Source: Parabacteroides chongii (GTDB lineage Bacteria > Bacteroidota > Bacteroidia > Bacteroidales > Tannerellaceae). From it: a stretch of DNA of 64,000 nucleotides. Location: positions 4,310,501 through 4,374,500 of the forward strand of contig NZ_CP120849.1 of assembly GCF_029581355.1 (NCBI RefSeq), read 5' to 3'. This document shows positions 38,821 through 49,005 of this stretch, in pieces. Made by a program: the position numbers and the translations under genes. The notes under the pieces were generated by a model. It saw nothing but the letters and a program-made list of their open reading frames with translations, did no database searches and was not told the DNA's origin. Position 1 is the stretch's first letter. Each line of letters starts with the position of its first letter.

Positions 38821-40813
38821 GTGCGTTTCGACAATGCATCTATTGTAGTATATTATTGCTTAATCCAAATGAATATTATAAATTTAGGAATTCTTGCTCA
38901 CATTGATGCAGGAAAAACTTCCGTAACCGAGAATCTGCTGTTTGCCAGTGGAGCAACGGAAAAGTGCGGCCGTGTGGATAATGGTGACACCATAACAGAC
39001 TCTATGGATATAGAGAAACGTAGAGGAATTACTGTTCGGGCTTCTACGACATCTATTATCTGGAATGGAGTGAAATGCAATATCATTGACACTCCGGGAC
39101 ACATGGATTTTATTGCGGAAGTGGAGCGGACATTCAAAATGCTTGATGGAGCAGTCCTCATCTTATCCGCAAAGGAAGGCATACAAGCGCAAACAAAGTT
39201 GCTGTTCAATACTTTACAAAAACTGCAAATCCCGACAATTATATTTATCAATAAAATTGACCGTGACGGTGTGAATTTAGAGCGTTTGTATCTGGATATA
39301 AAAACAAATCTGTCTCAAGATGTCCTGTTTATGCAAACTGTTGTCGATGGATTGGTTTATCCGATTTGCTCCCAAACATATATAAAGGAAGAATACAAAG
39401 AATTTGTATGCAACCATGACGACAATATATTAGAACGATATTTGGCGGATAGCGAAATTTCACCGGCTGATTATTGGAATACGATAATCGATCTTGTGGC
39501 AAAAGCCAAAGTCTATCCGGTACTACATGGATCAGCAATGTTCAATATCGGTATCAATGAGTTGTTGGACGCCATCTCTTCTTTTATACTTCCTCCAGAA
39601 TCAGTCTCAAACAGACTTTCAGCTTATCTCTATAAGATAGAGCATGACCCCAAAGGACATAAAAGAAGTTTTCTAAAAATAATTGACGGAAGTCTGAGAC
39701 TTCGAGACATTGTAAGAATCAACGATTCGGAAAAATTCATCAAGATTAAAAATCTAAAGACTATTTATCAGGGCAGAGAGATAAATGTTGATGAAGTGGG
39801 TGCCAATGATATCGCGATTGTAGAAGATATAGAAGATTTTCGAATCGGAGATTATTTAGGTGCTAAACCTTGTTTGATTCAAGGATTATCTCATCAGCAT
39901 CCCGCTCTCAAATCCTCCGTCCGGCCAAATAAGCCCGAAGAGAGAAGCAAGGTGATATCCGCTCTGAATACATTGTGGATTGAAGACCCGTCTTTGTCCT
40001 TTTCCATAAACTCATATAGTGATGAATTGGAAATCTCGTTATATGGTTTGACCCAAAAGGAAATCATACAGACATTGCTGGAAGAACGATTTTCCGTAAA
40101 GGTCCATTTTGATGAGATCAAGACTATCTACAAAGAACGACCTATAAAAAAGGTCAATAAGATTATTCAGATCGAAGTACCACCCAACCCTTACTGGGCC
40201 ACAATAGGGCTGACTCTTGAACCCTTACGTTAGGGGCAGGGTTGCAAATCGAAAGTGACATCTCCTATGGTTATCTGAACCATTCTTTTCAAAATGCCGT
40301 TTTGAAGGGATTCGTATGTCTTGCCAACTGGGTTTACATGGATGGGAAGTGACAGATCTGAAAGTAACTTTTACTCAAGCCGAGTATTATAGCCCGGTAA
40401 GTACACCTGCTGATTTCAGACAGCTGACCCCTTATGTCTTCAGGCTGGCTTTGCAACAGTCAGGTGTGGACATTCTCGAACCGATGCTCTGTTTTGAGTT
40501 GCAGATACCCCAAGTAGCGAGTTCCAAAGCTATTACAGATTTGCAAAAACTGATGTCTGAGATTGAAGACATCAGTTGTAATAATGAGTGGTGTCATATT
40601 AAAGGGAAAGTTCCATTAAATACAAGTAAAGACTATGCCTCAGAAGTAAGTTCGTACACTAAGGGCTTAGGCATTTTTATGGTTAAGCCATGTGGGTATC
40701 AAATAACAAAAGACGGTTATTCTGATAATATCCGCATGAACGAAAAAGATAAACTTTTATTCATGTTCCAAAAATCAATTTATGAATTAATACAAAACAA
40801 GAAGAAAATATGA
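38821..40813 (+). pseudogene. tet(Q): Tetracycline ribosomal-protection gene tet(Q), frameshifted
   Basis: The frame encodes a TetQ-type elongation-factor-like GTPase ([29 protein letters not shown]) that frees ribosomes from tetracycline. The GTG at 38821 lies 9 bases after AGGAGG and is the preferred start; a second possible start is the ATG at 38869. After TLEPL near 40227 one C is missing, giving a stop at 40231-40233, and a second base is lost in a T-run near 40300. The remaining frame to 40813 is the TetQ C-terminal domain. The extreme C-terminus also differs from usual TetQ (ends [11 protein letters not shown]), and its stop overlaps the ATG of the next gene. Without domain V the product is unlikely to protect ribosomes. 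Confidence 0.88.
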
Positions 40814-41931
40814 ACAAGCAATTCATTATCACGAATTTCGCCGCATTTGCTCTCATGCTGTTCCTGCCGACCGGATGCAGGCAGGCGGACGGCAAGCAGG
40901 ATGCGGTGCAGAGTTATCGGGTCATAAAGGTCGCGGCAAGTCCGGTGGAAATCTCCGAGTCCTATTCCGCCGCCATACGCGGACGGCAGGATGTGGACAT
41001 CCTGCCGCAAATATCCGGGCGCATTATCCGTCTGAAAGTGAAAGAGGGTGAACGGGTGAAGACCGGTCAAGTATTGGCTGTAATTGACCAAGTGCCCTAT
41101 CGGGCGGCATTACGCACGGCGCAGGCCAATGTCAGCGCGGCACAGGCAAAAGTGGAAACGGCAAGAATCGAGCTGCGGGGCAAGCAGGCATTGTTTGACG
41201 AGAAGGTCATATCCGACTACGAGCTTTCTCTCGCCCGGAACCAACTGGCAGTGGCGTGTGCTGAACTCGAACAGGCAAAGGCACAAGAATCGGATGCACG
41301 CAACAATCTCTCCTATACGGAAATCAAAAGCCCGAGCAACGGAGTAGTAGGCACATTGCCCTATCGCATCGGTGCGCTTGTCGGTCCCAATATGGCACAG
41401 CCTTTCACGGTCGTGTCCGACAATGCGGAGATGTATGCCTATTTCTCCATTTCGGAGAATATGCTACGGCGATATTCGGCTCGCTATGGCTCGATTGACA
41501 GCATGATAGCCGGGACGCCGGAAGTGGGCCTGCAACTCAACGACGGCAGCCTGTACAAGGCGAAAGGACGTATTGAAACCGTAAGCGGCGTGGTGGATCC
41601 TGTTACCGGAACGGTACAAATCAAAGCCCTGTTTCCCAATCCCGACCGCGAACTGTTGAGTGGCAGCATCGGCAATGTCATCCTTCAAAACCCGAAAACG
41701 GAGGCCGTAACCATTCCCATGACCGCCACCGTGGAACTGCAGGACAAGATTATCGCTTACCGTCTGAAAAACGGACAGGCGGAAGCCGCCTATCTCACGG
41801 TGGACCGCCTGAACGACGGCAACCGGTTTATCGTAAAAGAAGGTCTTTCGGTCGGTGACACCATTGTCGCCGAAGGCGTGGGACTGGTGAGAGAAGGCAT
41901 GAGCATAACCCCTAAAAACGAAACGAAATGA
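40810..41931 (+). CDS. RND efflux periplasmic adaptor lipoprotein
   Basis: A 373-residue membrane-fusion protein with a lipoprotein signal (lipobox LPTGC, about residues 19-23). It has a split biotinyl-lipoyl domain ([27 protein letters not shown], and [17 protein letters not shown]), an alpha hairpin of heptads between them, and C-terminal beta-barrel and membrane-proximal domains. It links the inner-membrane pump to the outer-membrane channel. Its ATG overlaps the tet(Q) stop by 4 bases, so it probably depends on the tet(Q) promoter and is translationally coupled. The next gene overlaps its own stop by 4 bases. Confidence 0.9.
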   Translation: MNKQFIITNFAAFALMLFLPTGCRQADGKQDAVQSYRVIKVAASPVEISESYSAAIRGRQDVDILPQISGRIIRLKVKEGERVKTGQVLAVIDQVPYRAALRTAQANVSAAQAKVETARIELRGKQALFDEKVISDYELSLARNQLAVACAELEQAKAQESDARNNLSYTEIKSPSNGVVGTLPYRIGALVGPNMAQPFTVVSDNAEMYAYFSISENMLRRYSARYGSIDSMIAGTPEVGLQLNDGSLYKAKGRIETVSGVVDPVTGTVQIKALFPNPDRELLSGSIGNVILQNPKTEAVTIPMTATVELQDKIIAYRLKNGQAEAAYLTVDRLNDGNRFIVKEGLSVGDTIVAEGVGLVREGMSITPKNETK

Positions 41932-44900
41932 ACCTGCGATTTTTTATAGACCGCCCGGTGTTTTCGGGCGTTATCTCGGTGGTGATTGTACTGTTGGGCA
42001 TGATTTCCATGTTTTCCTTGCCGGTGGAACAATACCCCGACATCGCACCTCCGACCATCAACGTATTCGCAACTTATCCGGGAGCAAACGCTGAAACCGT
42101 GCAGAAGGCAGTGATAACCCCTCTGGAAGAAGCCATCAACGGAGTGGAAGACATGACCTATATGACTTCCACGGCATCGAATACGGGAGATGCTTCCATC
42201 AACATCTATTTCAAACAGGGAACCAACGCGGACATGGCGGCGGTAAACGTGCAGAACCGCGTGAACGGCGCACTGAGCCAACTTCCGGCGGAAGCCACCA
42301 AGACCGGTGTCACCACTGAAAAGCAGCAGAATGCCGAACTGATGACTTTCGCGCTCTATTCGCCCGATGACCGCTTCGACCAGACCTTCCTGAGCAATTA
42401 CGTGAAAATCAATGTCGAGCCGAGGCTGAAACGTATCAGCGGCGTGGGAAAGGCACAGTTGTTCGGTTCCAACTACAGCATGCGACTTTGGCTGCGTCCC
42501 GACAAGATGGCGCAATACGGGCTTATCCCCGATGACATCTCTGCCGTACTTGCACGACAGAACATCGAGGCCGCCACCGGCTCCTTCGGTGCCAATCATC
42601 CTACCGCCAATGAATACACGATGAAATACCGCGGACGCTTGTCCGGAGCGGAAGAGTTCGGTGAGCTGGTCGTCAAGTCACTGCCGGGCGGCAATGTGCT
42701 TCGGTTGAAAGAGGTTGCCGATGTGGAACTGGGCGATGAATACTACAACTATTCCTCCGAGGTGAACGGGCATCCGGCAGCTATGATGCTCATCAACCAG
42801 AAAGCCGGGTCCAATGCATCAAGCACCATCAAGGAGATTCACGAAGTGCTTGACGACCTTAGCCGGGACTTGCCCGAAGGGACGGAATTCGTGGTGCTTA
42901 CCGATACCAACAAGTTCCTGTATGCCTCCATCCACTCTGTCCTCCGCACCTTATTGGAAGCGATACTTCTGGTCATCGTGGTGGTGTATGTGTTCTTGCA
43001 GGACATCAAGTCAACGCTTATCCCTACCATATCCATCTTCGTTTCCATCATCGGCACATTTGCCGTGATGTCCATGATTGGATTCTCCATCAACCTGCTC
43101 ACCCTGTTCGCGCTTGTGCTTGCCATCGGAACCGTGGTCGATGATGCCATTGTGGTGGTGGAAGCGGTGCAGGCGAAGTTCGATGAGGGCTATCAATCAG
43201 CAGTTCTCGCGGCTGATGATGCCATGAAAGGCGTTTCGTCGGCTATCCTGACCTCTACCATAATCTTTATGGCAGTGTTTTTCCCCGTAGCCATGATGGG
43301 CGGGACTTCGGGAGCGTTCTACACGCAGTTCGGTATCACGATGGCTGTTGCCGTGGGAATCTCGGCAGTCAATGCCTTCACACTCTCACCGGCACTTTGC
43401 GCGCTGCTGCTGAAACCCTATATCGATGAGCAGGGCAACACTAAGAACAATTTTGCAGCCCGTTTCCGTAAAGCGTTCAATGCCGTCTTCGACAGTCTGA
43501 GCCGACGCTATGTACGTGGAGTGATGTTCATTATCCATCGCCGATGGCTGTTGTGGAGCATCATAGGCATTTCTTTCGGGTTGCTGGTGCTGCTGGTCAA
43601 TGTCACAAAGACGGGACTTATTCCCGAAGAGGACACCGGGACGGTCATGGTGAGCATGAACACGAAGCCCGGCACATCCATGGCTCAGACAAGTAAGGTG
43701 ATGGAGCGTATCAACAGCCGTCTCGACAGCATCGGCGAGATTGAATACAGCGGTGCGGTAGCCGGTTTCTCTTTCAGCGGTTCCGGTCCCTCGCAGGCGA
43801 TGTATTTCGTGACACTCAAAGACTGGGAGGATCGTAAGGGAGAGGGGCAGTCGGTGAATGATGTCATCGGAAAGATTTATGCCGCCACTTCAGATATTCC
43901 CGATGCCACGGTGTTCGCCATGTCGCCTCCGATGATTGCCGGGTACGGCATGGGAAACGGTTTCGAGCTTTATTTGCAGGACAAGGCGGGCGGAAACATC
44001 GCCGCTTTCAAGGAAGAGGCGGACAAGTTTGTCGAAGCCTTGTCGCAACGACCCGAAATCGGCGAAGTCTATTCCTCCTTTGCCACGGACTATCCGCAAT
44101 ACTGGGTGGATATCGATGCCGCCAAATGTGAGCAGTCGGGTGTGTCGCCCGCAGATGTGCTTTCCACATTGTCGGGCTATTATACCGGACAATATGTTTC
44201 CGACTTTAACCGGTTCTCCAAGCTCTACCATGTGACCATGCAGGCTCCGGCGGAATATCGTGTGAATGCGGAATCCCTGCACCACATGTATGTGCGCGCC
44301 TCCGATGGCGGCATGTCGCCTTTGAGCCGGTTCGTGCGCCTGACCAAGACCAACGGCCCGTCAGACCTCACCCGTTTCAACCTGTTCAACGCCATCTCGA
44401 TTAGCGGGTCGCCGGCGCAGGGTTACAGTTCAGGGCAGGTGCTCGAAGCCATCGGCGAGACGGCACGTGAAGTGCTTCCGTCAAATTACACATACGAGTT
44501 TGGCGGCATTTCGCGTGAGGAAAGCAAGACGACCAACAATGCCACGCTTATATTCCTGCTCTGCATGGTTCTGGTCTATCTGATTCTGTGCGCCTTGTAT
44601 GAGAGCGTGTTCATACCCTTCGCGGTTCTGTTGTCGGTGCCTTGCGGACTAATGGGCAGTTTCCTGTTTGCGTGGCTCTTCGGTCTGGAGAACAACATCT
44701 ACATGCAGACCGGATTAATCATGATTATCGGCCTGCTTGCCAAGACCGCCATCCTGCTTACCGAATACGCCGGCAAGCGGCGGTCGGAAGGCATGACGCT
44801 GGCACAGGCAGCATACAGTGCGGCAAAAGTCCGCCTGCGCCCTATATTGATGACTGTGCTGTCCATGGTGTTCGGTCTTGTCCCGCTGATGATGGCGCAC

Positions 44901-45041
44901 GGAGTGGGTGCCAACGGCAGCCGTTCGCTTGCCACAGGTGTAATCGGTGGAATGATTGTCGGTACTTTGGCTCTGTTGTTCCTTGTGCCGTCATTGTTTA
45001 TTGTATTCCAATATATTCAAGAACGTGTTAAGCATAATTAA
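41928..45041 (+). CDS. RND (HAE-1 family) multidrug efflux pump
   Basis: A 1,037-residue inner-membrane proton antiporter of the AcrB type. The N-terminus FFIDRPVFSGVISVVIVLLG, two large periplasmic loops and twelve membrane helices are present. The proton-relay aspartates lie in TVVDDAIVVVEAV near residues 404-405, and the TM10 lysine lies in LAKTAILLTEYA. Length and motifs are complete, so it should work. Substrates cannot be read from sequence; association with tet(Q) makes tetracyclines a testable idea only. Confidence 0.93.
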   Translation: MNLRFFIDRPVFSGVISVVIVLLGMISMFSLPVEQYPDIAPPTINVFATYPGANAETVQKAVITPLEEAINGVEDMTYMTSTASNTGDASINIYFKQGTNADMAAVNVQNRVNGALSQLPAEATKTGVTTEKQQNAELMTFALYSPDDRFDQTFLSNYVKINVEPRLKRISGVGKAQLFGSNYSMRLWLRPDKMAQYGLIPDDISAVLARQNIEAATGSFGANHPTANEYTMKYRGRLSGAEEFGELVVKSLPGGNVLRLKEVADVELGDEYYNYSSEVNGHPAAMMLINQKAGSNASSTIKEIHEVLDDLSRDLPEGTEFVVLTDTNKFLYASIHSVLRTLLEAILLVIVVVYVFLQDIKSTLIPTISIFVSIIGTFAVMSMIGFSINLLTLFALVLAIGTVVDDAIVVVEAVQAKFDEGYQSAVLAADDAMKGVSSAILTSTIIFMAVFFPVAMMGGTSGAFYTQFGITMAVAVGISAVNAFTLSPALCALLLKPYIDEQGNTKNNFAARFRKAFNAVFDSLSRRYVRGVMFIIHRRWLLWSIIGISFGLLVLLVNVTKTGLIPEEDTGTVMVSMNTKPGTSMAQTSKVMERINSRLDSIGEIEYSGAVAGFSFSGSGPSQAMYFVTLKDWEDRKGEGQSVNDVIGKIYAATSDIPDATVFAMSPPMIAGYGMGNGFELYLQDKAGGNIAAFKEEADKFVEALSQRPEIGEVYSSFATDYPQYWVDIDAAKCEQSGVSPADVLSTLSGYYTGQYVSDFNRFSKLYHVTMQAPAEYRVNAESLHHMYVRASDGGMSPLSRFVRLTKTNGPSDLTRFNLFNAISISGSPAQGYSSGQVLEAIGETAREVLPSNYTYEFGGISREESKTTNNATLIFLLCMVLVYLILCALYESVFIPFAVLLSVPCGLMGSFLFAWLFGLENNIYMQTGLIMIIGLLAKTAILLTEYAGKRRSEGMTLAQAAYSAAKVRLRPILMTVLSMVFGLVPLMMAHGVGANGSRSLATGVIGGMIVGTLALLFLVPSLFIVFQYIQERVKHN

Positions 45042-46400
45042 ATGAAGAAGACAGTAATATATATCATATTGTCAGGATGGATGTTTGCCGGTTGTGGCAC
45101 ATACAGCCGGTATCATCGTCCTGACCTCTCAACGGAGAATCTGTATCGGGACGTACCGGCGGACATTGATACAACGACCATCGCGTCCCTGTCGTGGCGG
45201 GAAATGTTTACCGACCCGAAACTCCAGTCCTTGATTGAAACCGGACTTGAACGGAACACAGACCTCAATGTGGCACGGTTACGCGTGGAAGCGACAGAAG
45301 CCGTCCTGATGACTGCCAGACTATCATATCTTCCATCACTGGGACTGACTGCCGAAGGTAATGCCAATAAACATGACGGAGCAACGGCAAAGACATATAA
45401 TGTGGGAGCGTCGGCAAGCTGGGAACTGGACATCTTCGGCAAACTTACGGCGGCAAAGCGTGGTGCAGCCGCCGCGTTACAAGGAAGCCGTGCCTACCGG
45501 CAGGCCGTACAGACACAGCTTGTCGCCACTATTGCAGACAGTTACTACACCCTTGCCATGCTTGACGCACAAATGGCAATAAGTAACCGGACTTTGGAGA
45601 ACTGGCGGACTACCGTACGTACTCTTGAAGCGTTGAAAAAAGTGGGGAAATCAAACGAAGCCGGCGTATTGCAGGCAAAGGCGAACGTGATGCGACTCGA
45701 AGCATCCCTGTTATCCATACGCAAGAGTATTTCCGAAACAGAAAATGCCCTGTCTGCGATACTTGCCATGCCGTCACACTCGATTGGACGAAGTAATCTG
45801 GCCGAGGCTGCTTTCCCCGATACTGTCTCGATTGGAGTCCCTTTGCAACTGCTTTCCAACCGTCCCGACGTGCGTCAGGCTGAAATGGAACTGGCGCAGG
45901 CGTTCTACGCCACCAATGCGGCTCGTGCCGCCTTCTATCCCAATATTACCCTCTCGGGGACTCTTGGATGGACTAATAACGGCGGTGGCGTAATCGTAAA
46001 TCCCGGACAATGGTTGCTCAATGCCATCGGTTCCCTGACACAGCCCTTATTCAACCGGGGCACAAACATCGCCAACTTGAAGATAGCCAAAAGCCGTCAG
46101 GAAGAAGCCAAACTGTTGTTCCGGCAATCATTGCTGAACGCTGGAAAAGAAGTGAACGATGCTCTGACTGCATGGCAGACGGCAAAATCGCAAATTGAAA
46201 TCAATGCTCGACAGGTTGAAACATTATGCGATGCTGTGCGAAAGACAGAATCGCTTATGCGTCATTCCAATGCCACCTATCTGGAAGTGTTGACCGCCCA
46301 ACAGTCTCTTCTCGAAGCGGAAGTGCAACAGCTACAAACTCGTTTTGAACGCATACAAAGTGTAATCAAACTTTATCATGTGTTGGGAGGAGGAATGTAA
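45042..46400 (+). CDS. RND efflux outer-membrane channel lipoprotein (OprM/NodT type)
   Basis: A 452-residue outer-membrane factor with lipobox FAGC near residue 18. It has the two tandem TolC repeats of this family (SLIETGLERNTDLNVARLRVEATEAVLM and SNRPDVRQAEMELAQAFYATNAARAAFYPNITLSG); the motifs are quoted here only in part of a longer repeat. It starts 1 base after the pump stop and completes a three-gene tripartite efflux operon that spans both membranes. Confidence 0.9.
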   Translation: MKKTVIYIILSGWMFAGCGTYSRYHRPDLSTENLYRDVPADIDTTTIASLSWREMFTDPKLQSLIETGLERNTDLNVARLRVEATEAVLMTARLSYLPSLGLTAEGNANKHDGATAKTYNVGASASWELDIFGKLTAAKRGAAAALQGSRAYRQAVQTQLVATIADSYYTLAMLDAQMAISNRTLENWRTTVRTLEALKKVGKSNEAGVLQAKANVMRLEASLLSIRKSISETENALSAILAMPSHSIGRSNLAEAAFPDTVSIGVPLQLLSNRPDVRQAEMELAQAFYATNAARAAFYPNITLSGTLGWTNNGGGVIVNPGQWLLNAIGSLTQPLFNRGTNIANLKIAKSRQEEAKLLFRQSLLNAGKEVNDALTAWQTAKSQIEINARQVETLCDAVRKTESLMRHSNATYLEVLTAQQSLLEAEVQQLQTRFERIQSVIKLYHVLGGGM

Positions 46401-46521
46401 CTGCAATAAATAGAAAAATTTGAAATTATTATTAGTGTTATTCATCTCGGATATTTTTCGTGATTCTGCCGCATGTAGATATTGTACGAAAGCAATATTT
46501 GGATTGTAAAATATCAAGCCA

Positions 46522-46752
46522 ATGAAAATACTTTTGCAGCATAAAATATTTATAGGATACTTTCTTTTAATGGCGATCATTGGCAGCATGGTCGCTATTG
46601 TTCTGCACGAGCGTAGTCGTGTACAGAAAATAGAGAATGAATCAATCGCTATTTTTCAAACCCAGCACAATATCAATACCACACACCGCTATGTGACCAC
46701 GTTAGTAACTTATGGTGAATCCGTCATGGTATGGAATGATGAGGATTCTGGG
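46522..46752 (+). pseudogene. rteA: rteA fragment (sensor kinase N-terminus)
   Basis: The first about 75 codons of RteA: a membrane helix (GYFLLMAIIGSMVAIVLH) and the start of the sensor domain (HRYVTTLVTYGESVMVWNDEDS). The frame then ends where MacB-type permease sequence begins (about 46745-46755). The histidine-kinase domain is missing and no rteB response regulator is found downstream. In CTnDOT, rteA and rteB lie behind tet(Q) and start the tetracycline-induced excision cascade. Here the RND operon separates tet(Q) from this remnant. Confidence 0.8.
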
Positions 46753-47795
46753 TGAAGTATAAGAATATCAGAGAAGGGGAACAATTGCATTTCGATTTGC
46801 ATTTTCTTAACCGCATAAAGAAACAGTTCCCGGGGATAAAAGCTATTTCGCCTGAAATAACAGGACCTTATTCGCAAGTGATGAATAAAGCTAAAAGCGG
46901 ACTTTTTAAGATTATAGGAATCAATGAAAACTATATGGGAATTAAGATACTTAAAATCAACGAAGATGGACGATATTTTAATAAAGGAGATGACGAGAAT
47001 ACCCGTAATGTTACCATTATCGGCGAAAATGTCAGTACGACCTTATTTAATAATCAAAAAGCGTTGGGTAAGTCGATCAACATTGCCGGTATTGATTTTA
47101 AGGTGATAGGCGTACTAAAGAATGATGATATTTTCAGCGCTTCGGAAATCAATTCGGTATATGTGCCCTTCTCAAGTTACATAAACTGTATTGACAATAA
47201 GACTCCATTGCGCGCTTTCTGTTTATATCTGAACAAAGAAGTTGATTCCAAGCGATTTGAGAATGAGCTGAGAGCCTTCATCGCTAATAAATACCAATTT
47301 GCTTATTCTGATAAGCAAGCCTTACAGATAATCAATTTTGAGACACAAACATCTGCTTTTGAGGGACTCTTTGATGGATTGAAAATGTTTATCTGGATCG
47401 TAGGAATTTGTTTTCTGATAAGTGGTATTGTTGGAGTAAGCAACATCATGTTTGTCGTGATCAAAGAAAGGAGTAGCGAAATAGGCATCCGTAAGGCTGT
47501 AGGAGCAACTCCTAAATCCATTCTTGTGTTAATGCTGACGGAATCTGTCATCATAACTGTAATCTCCGGTATCATCGGATTGATATCAGGTGCAGCTATT
47601 CTTGAGATTATAAATTGGTTGCTCGAAAGCGCCCGTCACGCGACAATGATAAAGCATGCAGAAATAGATATAAATGTAGCTGTTCTCGCTTTGGTTATCT
47701 TGATTTTGTCCGGTGTCATTGCCGGAGCATTTCCGGCTATGAAAGCATCTGTTATACAACCCATTGACGCCATTAGAAACGAAAATATAGGATAA
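46752..47795 (+). pseudogene. MacB-type ABC transporter permease, 5'-truncated
   Basis: An open frame of 347 codons from a GTG. It begins inside the periplasmic MacB core domain (IKKQFPGIKAISPEI, VTIIGENVSTTLFNNQ) and ends with the three C-terminal FtsX helices and the PIDAIRNE tail (EIGIRKAVGATPKSILVLML). The N-terminal first helix and about 80-100 residues are missing, cut at the rteA junction. No ABC ATPase gene is present. It probably cannot form a transporter. Confidence 0.78.
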
Positions 47796-48046
47796 TGAAG
47801 ACATTTAAGATTATATTAATTTGCATCTTTTCCGCCACACTGGCATTTGTTGCTTTTCGTTCTTCGCTAAGAGGTACAAAGGCAATTTACGAAACTACAC
47901 AACCACAATATCGCGAGATCAAAGAGGAAATAAACATATCCGGCAATGTTTTTCCGATGAAGGAGATCGAAATAAAATCGCAGATATCGGGAGTCCTGGA
48001 CAAGATTAATGTTTCGATAGGAGATAAAGTGCGCATAGGAGATTAA
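47795..48046 (+). pseudogene. MacA/HlyD-type efflux adaptor, 3'-truncated
   Basis: The first 83 codons of a membrane-fusion protein: a membrane anchor (FKIILICIFSATLAFVAF) and the first lipoyl half-motif (GNVFPMKEIEIKSQISGVLDKINVSIGDKVRIGD). It stops at 48044-48046 where element DNA resumes. Together with the permease fragment it shows that about 1.3 kb of a foreign transporter operon has been left in place of rteA 3' end and rteB. Confidence 0.75.
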
Positions 48047-48090
48047 ATATAAATTCAAGCAATCATAGCCCGTAATTCACTGAATTTGGC

Positions 48091-48098
48091 TATCTTTG
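48091..48098 (+). promoter_or_regulatory. -7 element ahead of the structured RNA
   Basis: TATCTTTG fits TAnnTTTG; transcription would begin near 48,105, directly before the structured region. No clear -33 TTTG at the usual distance. Confidence 0.5.
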
Positions 48099-48104
48099 CA
48101 TAAC

Positions 48105-48320
48105 ATTTGAGAAAAACGGCGATTGGCAGGAGCTTTTCGCCGCCAACATATAGGATAAGACCGCAAGGCGTTTCAAGCGAAAATCTGGTAAATTGGAACT
48201 ACGGAGACGATTGCGTGATGCTTATGCTATGCTTACGCATAGCGTGCATTCACGTACTCTCCGTAAAGGCTTTACCAGAGCCATCGCTTGAAGGTAGTGT
48301 GAATTGCACGCTACTTTTTT
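48105..48320 (+). ncRNA. Highly structured RNA or riboswitch-like leader
   Basis: Nested pairings build a long rod: TTCAAGCGA (48172-48180) with TCGCTTGAA (48284-48292); CTGGTAAA (48185-48192) with TTTACCAG (48271-48278); TACGGAGA (48200-48207) with TCTCCGTA (48258-48265); CGTGATGC (48214-48221) with GCATTCACG (48246-48254, one bulge); GCTATGC (48226-48232) with GCATAGC (48237-48243), loop TTAC. A separate 5' hairpin CGGCGA/TCGCCG lies near 48117-48143. A terminator hairpin follows at once. It could be a free RNA of about 215 bases or a leader controlling the gene at 48348. I recognise no known RNA family. Confidence 0.65.
48294..48320 (+). terminator. Rho-independent terminator after the structured RNA
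   Basis: GTAGTGTG (48294-48301) pairs with CACGCTAC (48307-48314) with one G-U, followed by six T. It lies 27 bases before the next ATG. Confidence 0.75.
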
Positions 48321-48347
48321 ACCCTTGCCTAACGAAAGGAAACGATT

Positions 48348-48767
48348 ATGGGTAAAGTTCAGATTCTCGCCGTACTGACGATGGACGGATGTCTTTCTTC
48401 AGAGTTATATGATAAAGCACATCAGGATTTGTGCCTTGACCGTTGCGGTCTTGATGAAATCAGGAAGAAAGCCTTTTACCGTGTGACACCGGACTATTCC
48501 ATTTCAATGCTGCACGAATGGAGAAAAGACTGCACAAACATCCGTTACCTCGCGGAAGCCACACCGGACACGGCAGACTATATAAACGGACTGCTGCGGA
48601 TGCACGCTGTGGATGAAATCATACTATACACCGTTCCTTTCATATCCGGAAGCGGACGACATTTTTTAAGTCGGCTCTGCGAGCAACACTGGACGCTTTC
48701 CTCTTTGAAAAGCTATCCCAACGGTGTATGTCGCATTATCTATATCCTTGATAAAAAAGCAAGATAG
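48348..48767 (+). CDS. Short RibD C-terminal/DHFR-like protein
   Basis: A 139-residue protein. The start KVQILAVLTMDGCLSSEL and the end VDEIILYTVPFISGSGRHFL resemble the RibD C-terminal (dihydrofolate-reductase-like) fold, which binds NADPH. It is shorter than the usual 170-200 residues, and the central NADPH-binding glycine-rich segment is not evident, so it may be a reduced or non-catalytic member. Its ribosome-binding site (AAAGGAAACG before ATG) lies downstream of the structured RNA and terminator. The natural substrate is unknown. Confidence 0.65.
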   Translation: MGKVQILAVLTMDGCLSSELYDKAHQDLCLDRCGLDEIRKKAFYRVTPDYSISMLHEWRKDCTNIRYLAEATPDTADYINGLLRMHAVDEIILYTVPFISGSGRHFLSRLCEQHWTLSSLKSYPNGVCRIIYILDKKAR

Positions 48768-48887
48768 CCAAAATGTGCGGCAAGCATACATTTCTATTTT
48801 CAGGAATAGAATAAATGTTCCGATTACAAACAATTTAAGTCGGAGATAATTTGTCCTTGTGAAAAAATACTGAATTTTATACCTCTG

Positions 48888-48927
48888 AAATCCAGCACTT
48901 TGTAAAATTGAGTGTTGGATTTTTTAT
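48888..48927 (+). terminator. Terminator upstream of rteC
   Basis: AATCCAGCACT pairs with AGTGTTGGATT (one G-U), followed by TTTTTATTTT. It would stop transcription from the RibD-like gene, so rteC needs its own promoter or an antitermination step. Confidence 0.8.
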
Positions 48928-49005
48928 TTTCTGCCGCGTTTTTTGCCAATTATATTCATGTGCGCACGCAGAAAACAAAGTGTAATTTTCAAAATTGACA
49001 GAACC

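Noticed and set aside
40316..40813. Separate small gene after tet(Q)
   Set aside because: Its translation is the C-terminal domain of TetQ in a shifted frame; it belongs to the broken tet(Q).
48107..48355. 82-codon open frame on the plus strand
   Set aside because: It lies exactly on the structured RNA and its terminator, shows no protein-like composition and resembles no family; it is probably not translated.
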